Below are positions 41,472 through 50,094 of a stretch of 64,000 nucleotides of DNA, in pieces. How positions within the stretch are numbered: position 1 is the first letter of the stretch; every line of letters begins with the position of its first letter. The DNA is from Bacillota bacterium. Its GTDB lineage: Bacteria; Bacillota; UBA4882; UBA8346. A model generated the notes under the pieces. The model made no database searches. It was not told the DNA's origin and saw nothing but the letters and a program-made list of their open reading frames with translations. The position numbers were made by a program, and so were the translations under genes. The stretch covers positions 1 through 64,000 of the forward strand of contig JAAYHS010000144.1 of the NCBI GenBank assembly GCA_012735315.1, read 5' to 3'.

Positions 41472-41753
41472 TTGGCGGAAAAGGAACATGTGGTGATCAC
41501 CGTGACGGGCCAAGACCGGGTCGGTATCGTTGCCGGCGTATCGAAGGTTTTGGCGGACTTTGGGCTGAATATCGTGGACATCAGCCAAACACTCCTTCAG
41601 AATATCTTCGCCATGATTCTTCTGGTAGACATTTCCGGCTCCCCGCATAGCCTAGCCGATGTGGAGGCGGCTCTTAAAAAGGTAGGAGAAGCTTTAGGGG
41701 TAAAAATCGTAATTCAACACGAAGACATCTTCCGTTATATGCATCGAATCTAG
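41472..41753 (+). CDS. ACT domain protein, UPF0237 family
   Basis: A single ACT domain of 93 residues (EHVVITVTGQDRVGIVAGVSKVL...). ACT domains bind amino acids or similar small ligands. Homologues are usually encoded beside UPF0210 genes, as here, so the two probably work together. The start is TTG at 41472, with GAGGTGA six or seven bases upstream; a GTG three codons earlier overlaps that site. A dispersed repeat starts at the stop codon and separates it from its partner. Confidence 0.9.
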   Translation: MAEKEHVVITVTGQDRVGIVAGVSKVLADFGLNIVDISQTLLQNIFAMILLVDISGSPHSLADVEAALKKVGEALGVKIVIQHEDIFRYMHRI

Positions 41754-41985
41754 GAGACAGGAGTCAGCAGAAAGGCAGTGGTCAGGAGTTGAGAAGCCAC
41801 GAGCCAGCATTAAAGCAACCGTCGGGAGTTGAGGAATTAGAACCGGTATAAAAGCAGTCGTGGGAAGTGAGTAGTTAATATAAAAAGGTGTTAAGATTTT
41901 AGATTTCGAAGCTTAGCTTACGATCTCCTGACTACTGTCTCCTATCTCCTCTCCTGACTCCTGACTTCCGACCGCTGACTACTGT
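41753..41985 (-). repeat. dispersed repeat element, copy B
   Basis: About 233 bases between the ACT gene and UPF0210. The left end is GGAGACAGGAGTCAGCAG and the right end is CTCCTGACTCCTGACTTCCG, an imperfect inverted terminal repeat made of CAGGAGT-like heptamers. Read on the minus strand, the central part (ATCGTAAGCTAAGCTTCGAA...) matches copy A at 34659-34804. No reading frame. Confidence 0.75.
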
Positions 41986-42005
41986 AAAATCGGAGCGTGG
42001 ACTAA

Positions 42006-43367
42006 ATGCTATACACCCCTCAGGAAATTTTGGAAACCATCCGGATGGTTGAAAATTATCATTTTGACATCCGTACCGTAACCATGGGGATCAACCTTTT
42101 GGACTGCGCCGATCCGGACTTAAATAAGGTTTCCCGGAAAATTTACGCCAAAATCATGAGGCTGGCCGCTAAATTGGTTGAAACCGCCCATTTGATGGAA
42201 AAAACATATGGGATTCCCATTATTAATAAACGGATCGCGGTAACTCCGATTTCACTGGTGGCCCAATCGGCCGCAACCGGAGACTATTCGCTGCTCGCCC
42301 GGACTCTTGACCGGGCCGCGGGTGAATTGGGAATCGATTTTATCGGCGGCTATTCGGCGTTGGTTCATAAAGGCGCCGCTCCCGGGGAAACCAAGCTGAT
42401 TGAATCGATACCGGAAGCTCTTTCAAGCACCGAGAAAGTCTGTTCCTCGGTAAACTTGGCCACTACCAAGGCGGGAATCAACATGGACGCCGTTTATCAA
42501 ATGGCCCAAGTGATCAAGAAAGCGGCCGCTCTTACCGCGGATCGCCACGGAATCGCCTGCGCCAAACTGGTTGTTTTCGCCAATGCTCCCGAGGACAACC
42601 CTTTCATGGCCGGAGCTTTTCACGGCGGCGGCGAAGGCGAAGCAGCCATCAATATTGGGATCAGCGGGCCGGGAGTGGTCAAAGCCGCGGTTGAGCGGCT
42701 CCCGGATTGCGACTTCCGGACGCTGGCCGAAGAAATCAAGCGGGTCGCTTTCAAAATTACCCGGGTCGGAGAATTAATCGGCCGCAAAGTTTCGGAACGT
42801 TTGGGAATACCTTTTGGAATCGTCGATCTTTCATTGGCGCCCACGCCGACCGTGGGAGACAGCGTCGCCAACATCTTGGAGGCAATGGGTCTGGAACGGT
42901 GCGGCGCTCCCGGCACCACCGCGGCCCTTGCCCTCTTGAACGACGCCGTCAAAAAAGGCGGGGCGATGGCGTCCTCTTCCATCGGCGGCTTAAGCGGGGC
43001 TTTTATTCCGGTAAGCGAAGACGCGGGAATGATCGCTGCGGTTCAAGCGGGGGCTTTATCCATCGAGAAATTGGAGGCCATGACCTCCGTCTGTTCGGTC
43101 GGCTTGGATATGATCGCCGTACCCGGCGACACCAGCGCCGAAACCATCGCTGCGATCATCGCCGATGAGATGGCCATCGGCATGATTAACAATAAAACGA
43201 CCGCGGTTCGGATCATCCCCGTACCCGGCAAAACCGTCGGAGAGCAGGTGGATTTCGGCGGGCTGCTGGGAAGCGCTCCGATAATGCCGGTCAGGTCTTT
43301 CAGTCCGGAGCGGTTCGTACGGCGGGGCGGACGGATTCCAGCTCCGTTACAGGCATTAACCAATTAA
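42006..43367 (+). CDS. UPF0210 (PFL-like, DUF711) family protein
   Basis: A 453-residue cytoplasmic protein of the UPF0210 family, related in fold to glycyl radical enzymes by database naming but without demonstrated activity. It begins [29 protein letters not shown] and has [45 protein letters not shown] and a C-terminal [13 protein letters not shown] typical of the family. Partner of the ACT gene upstream. Its 3' end overlaps the convergent comB by 12 bases. Confidence 0.92.
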   Translation: MLYTPQEILETIRMVENYHFDIRTVTMGINLLDCADPDLNKVSRKIYAKIMRLAAKLVETAHLMEKTYGIPIINKRIAVTPISLVAQSAATGDYSLLARTLDRAAGELGIDFIGGYSALVHKGAAPGETKLIESIPEALSSTEKVCSSVNLATTKAGINMDAVYQMAQVIKKAAALTADRHGIACAKLVVFANAPEDNPFMAGAFHGGGEGEAAINIGISGPGVVKAAVERLPDCDFRTLAEEIKRVAFKITRVGELIGRKVSERLGIPFGIVDLSLAPTPTVGDSVANILEAMGLERCGAPGTTAALALLNDAVKKGGAMASSSIGGLSGAFIPVSEDAGMIAAVQAGALSIEKLEAMTSVCSVGLDMIAVPGDTSAETIAAIIADEMAIGMINNKTTAVRIIPVPGKTVGEQVDFGGLLGSAPIMPVRSFSPERFVRRGGRIPAPLQALTN

Positions 43368-44078
43368 AATAATTCTGCCGTCCTGGAACCGGGGCAATAC
43401 CGGAACGCTGTCTATCGCGGTACAAGCTTTTAAATCGCTCTCCATTCCGATTTTTTTTAGATAACGGCCGTGTTCGGTCTCACTGACGAACTTCGTCAAT
43501 CCGCCCTTCCTGATTTGCTTGGCGGTAAACACCGCTGCTTTGGCGGCATCCGTCAATTCAGCGGCGCCGGCTTCCGAAACCGACCGGGCGATCATTCCGG
43601 CGCAGGCCAAGTCTTCCAGGCTTAACTTGCCTTCCCGCCCCGAACAGACCAAAGTGGTATCCATCCTGTTTTGAAGCAGACACTCAACGATCCGGTTGAT
43701 GTTTAAATAGGATCCGATTAAAACTTCGGCCGCGCCGGCAAAGGCTTTGATCGCTTTAGTCCCGTTGGTGGTGCAGAGAATTATCTTTTTACCGCCAACC
43801 TTTTCTCCGGTATATTCCCGCGGTGAATTTCCCAAGTCGAATCCTTCGATCTTATAACCTTTCCTTTCTCCCCCCAGCAAACAAATACTCCGCCCGATAC
43901 TCCTTACCAGCAGCAACGCTTCATCATATTCACCGACCGGAATGACCTCGGCGGCTCCATTACTTAAAGCCGTAACAATGGTGCTGGTAGCCCTCAATAC
44001 ATCCAAAGCCACGATGCGCTTATTTGACAATTCGCGATGATTGCCGAGTTGGGGCAAGATCAAGACATCGATTAACAT
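43356..44078 (-). CDS. comB: 2-phosphosulfolactate phosphatase
   Basis: Removes phosphate from (R)-2-phospho-3-sulfolactate. The 240 residues contain [54 protein letters not shown] and [18 protein letters not shown], all typical of ComB. In methanogens it serves coenzyme M synthesis; in Bacillus the homologue is part of sulfolactate formation in spores, which fits this sporulating context. comA and comC are not adjacent. Confidence 0.93.
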   Translation of the reverse strand: MLIDVLILPQLGNHRELSNKRIVALDVLRATSTIVTALSNGAAEVIPVGEYDEALLLVRSIGRSICLLGGERKGYKIEGFDLGNSPREYTGEKVGGKKIILCTTNGTKAIKAFAGAAEVLIGSYLNINRIVECLLQNRMDTTLVCSGREGKLSLEDLACAGMIARSVSEAGAAELTDAAKAAVFTAKQIRKGGLTKFVSETEHGRYLKKIGMESDLKACTAIDSVPVLPRFQDGRIILIG

Positions 44079-44242
44079 TTTAATCCTCCGCTTATGATAC
44101 GCTGATTTAAGTGAAAATAAACATCGATAGTATAAGACTTCATCTTAATTGAACCTGAGGATCCGTTTTTAGGGAAAGTCAAAGCTCAATAAGAATATAA
44201 TAACACTAGGGTAAACCGATGCCGTTCCGGAGGTAACTCCCG

Positions 44243-44268
44243 AAAAAAACCGGCTTTCACGCCGGTTT
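44243..44268 (-). terminator. terminator overlapping the stop of the 44257 gene
   Basis: On the minus strand AAACCGGC-GTGAAA-GCCGGTTT is followed by a T-run. The gene's stop codon lies inside the loop, so the last codons form one arm. Confidence 0.8.
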
Positions 44269-44622
44269 TTCGGAATAATGGCAGAGATAGCCGGAACAAC
44301 AAGTTGCGCTTCCTTTTTTTAAATAGGGAGCGACCTCCAAGATCCGGACTTCAAAACGGTAACCCGCTTCTTGAGGATTAATCCTAAAAACTTCAAAGGT
44401 CGCGACCGGCCGGCTGGATCCCGAACGGAATTGGATGATTTCTCCCAGAACTCCCTCTCCACACCGTTGATTCATAATATCCGTGATTACTTCCGGGTCT
44501 ATTTCCGTTTGATGATAAGTCAAGTGAATTATATAACCGCCGCCGAGATTGGTAATGCTATCTACCAGCCAATTAGCCTTGATTAAGAGGTGGAGGGTTT
44601 TAGGAGAATGAGCGGCATTCAT
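44257..44622 (-). CDS. hypothetical protein (121 residues)
   Basis: I do not recognise the family. It is a soluble alpha/beta-like protein with a Cys-Cys pair and a third cysteine near the C-terminus (ATCCSGYLCHYSEKPA) and an earlier RCGEGVLGEII. It has a good ribosome binding site (AAAGGAGGG before ATG) and its own terminator, and lies 70 bases downstream of serA in the same direction, so it may be co-transcribed with serA under the serine T-box. Confidence 0.7.
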   Translation of the reverse strand: MNAAHSPKTLHLLIKANWLVDSITNLGGGYIIHLTYHQTEIDPEVITDIMNQRCGEGVLGEIIQFRSGSSRPVATFEVFRINPQEAGYRFEVRILEVAPYLKKGSATCCSGYLCHYSEKPA

Positions 44623-44692
44623 CTAAATCCCTCCTTTAACGGATTAACTGTTAGGTATCGTATATTATATGTAATCAACCGAGCTTTGGCGC

Positions 44693-46273
44693 CTAAAAGC
44701 TGATAGCCCGCGCCCTGGTTACGGTTTTGGCGGTTTCGATTTTTTGAATCAGTTCCGCATCAACCGGTGTATCCACACTTAAGATCATAATCGCTTTCCC
44801 GCCGGGCTGTTTCCGGCCCACTTGCATGGCGGCGATATTGACCCGGTTCGCGCCTAAAATGTTCCCCACCTCACCGATTACTCCCGGTTGATCGGTGTGG
44901 TCGATGATAATCATGTTACCCGTAGGGGCCATCTCAAAACGGTAACCGTTGATCTCAACGATCCGGGCCTCTTTTTTCTCGTTAATTGTACCGGTTACGG
45001 TACATGTTTCCCCTTCAACACCGGCCTCGACCCGGATCATGCTGGAATAGACATCGACATCGAGCGATTTCTTCTCACTGATTTTCAGACCCCGCTCCTT
45101 AGCGAGAAAGAGGGCGTTAACTTGATTGACTTCCTCCGCCAGACTGGCCTGAAGCAATCCCTTTAAAAAGAGCGTGGTCAGGTAAGAAGTTTCCGACTTG
45201 GATACTTCACCCAGATAGCTGATCTCCACTTTTTTCAAAGATGGCGGGATAAATTGGGCCAAAAACTTCCCCAGTACTTCCGTCAAACCGAAATAAGGTT
45301 CCAGGGCGGAACGGACTTCGGGCCGAAGAGGCGGTAAATTAACCGCGTTTTTAAACGATTCCCCTTTTAAGACTTTGATTACTTCAATCGCTACGTCAAC
45401 CGCCACGTTTTCCTGAGCCTCCCTGGTGGAAGCGCCCAGATGGGGAGTGACAACCGTCTGCGGCAGATCGATCAAGGTCCGGTCGGTCGGAGGTTCCGAA
45501 GTAAAAACATCGAGAGCGGCGCCGGCGACTTGGCCGCTTTTGATCGCTTCCGCCAATGCCTCCTCATCATAAATACCGCCACGGGCGCAGTTTACCAAAC
45601 GGACTCCTTTTTTCATCCGGGCGAACTCCTTGGCCCCAAAGAGACCTTTGGTCTCGGGGGTTAACGGGGTATGAACCGTGATAAAATCGGATTCGGTGAT
45701 GATTGTCTCCAAATCCGTCAGTTTAACTCCTAAGGAGGCCGCCTTCTCCTCGGTGAAGAACGGATCATACGCCAAAACGTTCATTCCCATAGCCAGCATC
45801 CGCTTGGCCACTTCGCTGCCGATTCGTCCCATGCCGACTATTCCCAGAGTCTTGCCGTTGACTTCAACTCCGGTGTATTTCTTCCGGTCCCAGGCGCCGC
45901 TTTTCAGTGACGCATGGGCTTGAGGAATATTCCTGGCCAAAGCTAGGAGCATGGCCACGGTCAATTCCGCGGTGGAAATGGTGTTGCCGTCGGGAGCGTT
46001 AAGAACGATGATTCCTTTTTTAGTGGCCGCCTCGACATCGACATTATCAACGCCGACTCCGGCCCTTCCGATTACTTTAAGGTTCGACGCCGCTTCGATA
46101 ATATCGGCGGTCACTTTCGTCTGGCTCCGCACGATTAGGGCGTCAAATTTATTGATCTTCGCCAACAGTTCTTCCTTAGTATGATCGGTTTTGACCTCTA
46201 CCTCAAACCCGGCTTCTTTAAATAAATCGATACCCGCTTGAGTGATTGGGTCGCTTACTAAAATTCGGGGCAT
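44693..46273 (-). CDS. serA: D-3-phosphoglycerate dehydrogenase
   Basis: First enzyme of serine synthesis. The 526 residues comprise substrate and NAD domains (GRAGVGVDNVDVEAATKKGI, LGIVGMGRIGSEVAKR, NCARGGIYDEEAL, and TPHLGASTREAQENVA with the catalytic histidine), an intervening ASB domain, and a C-terminal ACT domain (IIIDHTDQPGVIGEVGNIL) for serine feedback. Start at 46273 is set by AAGGTG seven bases before ATG. Upstream lies a T-box leader with a Ser specifier. Confidence 0.96.
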   Translation of the reverse strand: MPRILVSDPITQAGIDLFKEAGFEVEVKTDHTKEELLAKINKFDALIVRSQTKVTADIIEAASNLKVIGRAGVGVDNVDVEAATKKGIIVLNAPDGNTISTAELTVAMLLALARNIPQAHASLKSGAWDRKKYTGVEVNGKTLGIVGMGRIGSEVAKRMLAMGMNVLAYDPFFTEEKAASLGVKLTDLETIITESDFITVHTPLTPETKGLFGAKEFARMKKGVRLVNCARGGIYDEEALAEAIKSGQVAGAALDVFTSEPPTDRTLIDLPQTVVTPHLGASTREAQENVAVDVAIEVIKVLKGESFKNAVNLPPLRPEVRSALEPYFGLTEVLGKFLAQFIPPSLKKVEISYLGEVSKSETSYLTTLFLKGLLQASLAEEVNQVNALFLAKERGLKISEKKSLDVDVYSSMIRVEAGVEGETCTVTGTINEKKEARIVEINGYRFEMAPTGNMIIIDHTDQPGVIGEVGNILGANRVNIAAMQVGRKQPGGKAIMILSVDTPVDAELIQKIETAKTVTRARAISF

Positions 46274-46303
46274 TTGCAAACACCTTCCTTTAATAATATT
46301 AAT

Positions 46304-46541
46304 AAAAAAAGCCTCTCGCCTGTGTTAGGGACGAAAGGCCGTGGTGCCACCCTATTTTTCCGGATCGGATCCGGTACTCTCAATAGCTATATCGGGCTAA
46401 ACCGGTGAGACTTACTCTAATTTCTTCCCACTGCTCCGAGGCGGATTCACCATGACCGGCGCCGGTTTTCACCAACCACCGGCTCTCTATAGGCCCGGGA
46501 ACATGGTTACTATTCCTCTTCATGGCATTAAAGATATTTTA
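46304..46541 (-). promoter_or_regulatory. T-box leader, serine specifier (TCC)
   Basis: Leader RNA of serA. The T-box core AGGGTGGCACCACGG is at 46340-46354. Stem I shows AGAGAGCCGG and GGTGAAAACC, and the specifier loop reads GAA-TCC-GCCTCGGAGC, giving the Ser codon TCC. The terminator hairpin (CCTTTCG pairing CGAGAGG, then seven T residues) is at 46304-46340. Uncharged tRNA-Ser(GGA) is expected to allow read-through. Confidence 0.93.
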
Positions 46542-46547
46542 TTTTGT

Positions 46548-46577
46548 ATTATATCTTTTGTGGGAACAGCTTGTCAA
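46548..46577 (-). promoter_or_regulatory. sigma-A promoter of the serA leader
   Basis: TTGACA (46572-46577), 18-base spacer, TATAAT (46548-46553) on the minus strand. Confidence 0.82.
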
Positions 46578-46596
46578 GATTAAGATTACGTTAACA

Positions 46597-47949
46597 TTAT
46601 TGAATTTCGTTGCCGTTCTCATCGATGCGGCGAATCTTTTCCTCCTTGCCGGTATTGGCATTATAATAAATTAAAAAACGGTCGTCTCCCAGAGTTCCCT
46701 CCACTTCATAACAGGGGACTTTGTTATACATCTCATCCAGGACTTGAGCGCGTTGGATCCGCTTGACCTTGAGATGCGGATTGAGTTCCGCCCTGAGCTG
46801 CGCTTCCGAATACCGGGGCGCGGCCGCCGGAGGAGCCTTTGGATCATTAAAGGTCAAATACGATACTGCGTCCACTCCCAAAATTTCGCCGTTATCCTGG
46901 GCTACTTGACATTTGATTAACTCCGGGTACATCAACACGCCGTTCCGGACCGGGACCATCGTTAAAATTGCGATATTGTCGTTCTCTTCCCGGGCGACCG
47001 CTTCCATTTGCGGGTAGCCTATTCGTTCAAGATACTCTTGCGCCTTGGCTTCGCATCCGTCCAAGCTTAAGTTTTTTTGCGGAACATCGCGATCGGACAA
47101 CAACCAGACCAAATGCCCGCCCTTGACGCTGACGCTTACTTGACATTGGTGGCCTTGTTTGTCGGGGTCTTCCGCGGTAATCAAATAACACGGAAAATCG
47201 CCGTCAATTTTCCGTTCATACTTCAAACGGGCGTTATCGTAATCCGGGCCTAAAAATCCTTTGCATTTGCTCACCGCTTCCTGGGAAGTTAAATTACGCC
47301 CGGTAAGACCGGTCGGTTTGGGGACTAAGTCAAGGTTGTCCCCTTCGAATTCAATATCCGGAACCCGGCGCAATCCGTCTTCCAGCATCAAAAAGGCTTT
47401 GGCGACCTCGTTTTCGTTCAACGCCGGAGCGACCGCTCCCAACGTTCCCAAACGATCTACTTCCAGCCATTGCGAGCGCCGGTTATAAAACTCCTGTCTC
47501 ATGTTTTGCAAATTTTCAGAAACTACCCGGCACTGATCCCGAAATTTTTTAAGCGTTTCCCATTGTTTTTCATTGGGAGCCGTTCCCGCAGTTAATCGCT
47601 GTTGGGCGCTGTTGAGACAAAATGCGCCCGCCGACGCCAGCAGTGATTTGGTCCGGGAGAGGTCCAGCGATGTCAAAGGCAATTGCCCGATATCTTCCTG
47701 ACAAGCGTTGGCCTCCCGCCAAGAATCGGTCATTAACCGGATAAACTGAGGCGCCGACGCCGCCACCAACGCTTTTGACAATTGAGTTTCGAGGTTATTA
47801 ACATGTCCGGTTAATTCTTCAAATGCTCTTTGGTATTGGTTTTCGGCGCTAATCTCCCATTGCCGCCGCGCTTGATATTGAGAGTACCCCCAGGCGCCGC
47901 AACCGACTAAAGCCAGAAAGAGAATTGGTATGACTAACTTATTTTTCAT
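46597..47949 (-). CDS. ypeB: germination protein YpeB-like
   Basis: A 450-residue exported protein with an N-terminal membrane anchor (VIPILFLALVGCGAWGY) and PepSY/YpeB-type repeats in the second half (SQEAVSKCKGFLG, LDGCEAKAQEYLERIGYPQMEAV, YSEAQLRAELNPHLKVKRIQRAQV). In Bacillus YpeB is needed to place and keep the cortex-lytic enzyme SleB in spores. sleB is not adjacent here, unlike in Bacillus. ATG at 47949 follows AAAGGA eight bases upstream. Confidence 0.85.
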   Translation of the reverse strand: MKNKLVIPILFLALVGCGAWGYSQYQARRQWEISAENQYQRAFEELTGHVNNLETQLSKALVAASAPQFIRLMTDSWREANACQEDIGQLPLTSLDLSRTKSLLASAGAFCLNSAQQRLTAGTAPNEKQWETLKKFRDQCRVVSENLQNMRQEFYNRRSQWLEVDRLGTLGAVAPALNENEVAKAFLMLEDGLRRVPDIEFEGDNLDLVPKPTGLTGRNLTSQEAVSKCKGFLGPDYDNARLKYERKIDGDFPCYLITAEDPDKQGHQCQVSVSVKGGHLVWLLSDRDVPQKNLSLDGCEAKAQEYLERIGYPQMEAVAREENDNIAILTMVPVRNGVLMYPELIKCQVAQDNGEILGVDAVSYLTFNDPKAPPAAAPRYSEAQLRAELNPHLKVKRIQRAQVLDEMYNKVPCYEVEGTLGDDRFLIYYNANTGKEEKIRRIDENGNEIQ

Positions 47950-48249
47950 GATAACCATCCTTTCACGGAAATTCCTCGGCATGTAATATTCCCATTTTCA
48001 AAGGATGGCATGCGCGCCTTTAAACGCTTTATAGTTCCTTCGTTTTAAGTTATAATGAACTTGGATCCGTACAGTAAGCGATTAATCCATTTATGAATGC
48101 GGGCCAAATACCTGTCGATGGGGGCGGCTTGAGCTGGAAACCCGGCCCAATTATCGCTGAAATCGCCAATCCCGCCATTATTTACAGTCGTATAATTTTT
48201 GGGTTGCCACGCATTTTATGGCATCACATGATCCAAAGGAGGCTTTCCC
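47950..48249. other. divergent intergenic region
   Basis: A 300-base divergent space between ypeB and the hydrolase. A TATAAT at about 48051 on the plus strand could be the -10 of the hydrolase promoter, but no good -35 is seen. Confidence 0.3.
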
Positions 48250-49359
48250 ATGAATCACAGCCGAAATCAGCCGGAGGAGACTTCCAATATCGGAATCAAA
48301 GGAACTCTCCCGGCTTTCAGCGAGCAGTTAAAAAACCGGCTCACTTTCACTTTGTCCTGGACCTCCGGCAATTTCTCCAATTTTGAGGAATGGCGGGAAG
48401 CCGCCCGGGCCAAGGTTTGGGAACACATCTTACCCCTTCCGGAACACCGGACGCCGTTCAACCCCGAAACCATCTCCCAACAGGACCGGGGAGCGTTTTT
48501 CGCGCGGAAAATAGTGTTTAATCTGACCGAGTTCAGCCGTGTGCCCGCCTTAATGCTGATTCCCAAAGGCCGGGGGCCGTTTCCGGCGGTGTTGCTGTTA
48601 CACGATCACGGGTCCAAATTTGACATCGGCAAGGAAAAGGTGATCGAACCCTGGGATGACCGGCTCAAGCTGGAATCGGCTCAAGCCTGGTCAAAACAGC
48701 TTTACGACGGAAGTTTTATCGGAAATGAACTGGCCGCGCGGGGATATTGCGTCTTGGCCCATGACGCTCTCGGTTGGGGGGAGCGGGGTGTTGTCAGTTA
48801 TGAAACCCAACAGGCGCTGGCCTGTAATTTGTTGAATCTCGGCGTATCACTGGCTGGTTTGACTGCTTATGAAGATGTTCGGAGCGCCGAATTTTTGGCC
48901 TCTTTGCCGGAAGTCGACCCGGCTAGAGTTGCGGCGGCAGGTCTTTCGATGGGGGCTTTCCGGGCCTGGCAAGTAGCTGCCCTCTCCGATGCCGTTAAAG
49001 CGGGAGTCGCCGTTTGTTGGATGACCACGCTTAAGGGAGTGGTGGTCCCGGGGAATAACATTCTCCGTGGTCAATCCGCGTTCTACATGACCCATCCGGG
49101 TTTGGCGCGTTATCTGGATTATCCGGATATCGCCGGCCTCGCCGCGCCGAAACCGATGCTCTTTTATAACGGGGGGAAAGACGCTCTTTTCCCGCTTGAT
49201 TCGGTGCAAGAGGCTTACCGGAAAATGAGACGGATTTGGGGTTCCGGACAAGCAGACGACCGGTTGGAGACTAAAATCTGGCCCGATTTGGGGCATGAGT
49301 TTAACCTTGAACAGCAAAAAGAGGCCTTTCATTGGCTGGACCATTGGTTGAAAAATTGA
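48250..49359 (+). CDS. alpha/beta hydrolase (dienelactone hydrolase/acetyl esterase type)
   Basis: A 369-residue cytoplasmic serine hydrolase. The oxyanion region is in PAVLLLHDHGSKFDIG, the nucleophile elbow is GLSMGAFRAWQ, the acid is in YNGGKDALFPLDS and the histidine is in LGHEFNLEQQ, so the triad is complete. No signal peptide. The large insertion LKLESAQAWSKQLYDGSFIGNELAARGY resembles acetyl-xylan or cephalosporin-C deacetylase relatives; substrate unknown. GGAGG lies seven bases before the ATG. Confidence 0.88.
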   Translation: MNHSRNQPEETSNIGIKGTLPAFSEQLKNRLTFTLSWTSGNFSNFEEWREAARAKVWEHILPLPEHRTPFNPETISQQDRGAFFARKIVFNLTEFSRVPALMLIPKGRGPFPAVLLLHDHGSKFDIGKEKVIEPWDDRLKLESAQAWSKQLYDGSFIGNELAARGYCVLAHDALGWGERGVVSYETQQALACNLLNLGVSLAGLTAYEDVRSAEFLASLPEVDPARVAAAGLSMGAFRAWQVAALSDAVKAGVAVCWMTTLKGVVVPGNNILRGQSAFYMTHPGLARYLDYPDIAGLAAPKPMLFYNGGKDALFPLDSVQEAYRKMRRIWGSGQADDRLETKIWPDLGHEFNLEQQKEAFHWLDHWLKN

Positions 49360-49496
49360 AAACCTCCTAATTTTACCGAATTGTTTCTTCTCTCTTTCGC
49401 CAACGAGATTAGCAGCGATAAAGGCCAAACCTGCCCTAACTGCATGGCTCTCCTTAATGCATGCGGTAAAAATAGCTGTCATTTTTCCGTTCAACA

Positions 49497-49715
49497 CTAC
49501 TCAAATATCCTCAAACTCTCGATCCGCTCTCTAAATTTCTCGATTTTCTCGATTTCACCTTTGACTTCATATTCATAGATCCAGTTAGCTGCTTCCTTGC
49601 GGCTCTCAACCACTCGAATTTCGATCAAACATTCTTCCGCCGCTTCGAATGCCTTTTTAGGCGTTACTGAAGTTACCACAGTCTCGGTGAAGACGATTAA
49701 TCTGTTATGCATCAT
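49497..49715 (-). CDS. hypothetical small protein (72 residues)
   Basis: Unrecognised. It begins MMHNRLIVFTETVVTSVTPKKAFEAA and ends with a charged helix KGEIEKIEKFRERIESL, suggesting an alpha/beta fold of ACT/ferredoxin size. A weak AGG site precedes the ATG. It is convergent with the hydrolase gene and followed closely upstream by a possible 41-codon gene on the same strand. Confidence 0.6.
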   Translation of the reverse strand: MMHNRLIVFTETVVTSVTPKKAFEAAEECLIEIRVVESRKEAANWIYEYEVKGEIEKIEKFRERIESLRIFE

Positions 49716-49734
49716 TCACTACCTTTCGTTATAA

Positions 49735-49860
49735 TTAGCCTTTCATTGGTCCATCTCGTTTAGTCAGATGGATATTTAATAACGCTAAGGCCATTGGCGT
49801 CCAGACGATCCAGCGACGCCGATTAAACTCTTTAATCTGCCGTTTAAATAAAGGTTCCAT
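49735..49860 (-). CDS. possible 41-residue basic protein
   Basis: A short open frame starting MEPLFKRQIKEF, with the basic stretch NRRRW, a short hydrophobic middle (WTPMALALLNI) and a basic tail. AGGGGA lies nine bases upstream of the ATG. It sits 19 bases before the 72-residue gene in the same direction. Coding status is uncertain. Confidence 0.35.
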   Translation of the reverse strand: MEPLFKRQIKEFNRRRWIVWTPMALALLNIHLTKRDGPMKG

Positions 49861-50094
49861 CAAAAACTTTCCCCTATTGCAATTAGCTTAAACTCTAAAA
49901 TTGAGCACTTCTCCATTGACAACGCGAATCCTTCAGTACCGGCGGAACATTTTTACGCGGCAAAGCCGCGGCGATGTTCGGCGACGGGGACTCTGCCGCA
50001 TATTGCGGTGTTTTGTTCATTGATCACAGCACTTTCCTTAATAAAATCCTTATAATATATTAATACCAAAACCTTGCCGAGGGAGGTGGGTTTG

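Noticed and set aside
42707-43168. 153-codon frame within UPF0210
   Set aside because: Arginine-rich shadow in another frame of a well conserved protein.
48847-49497. 216-codon open frame opposite the alpha/beta hydrolase
   Set aside because: The sense strand has a complete catalytic triad and ribosome binding site; the antisense frame has neither motif nor start signal.
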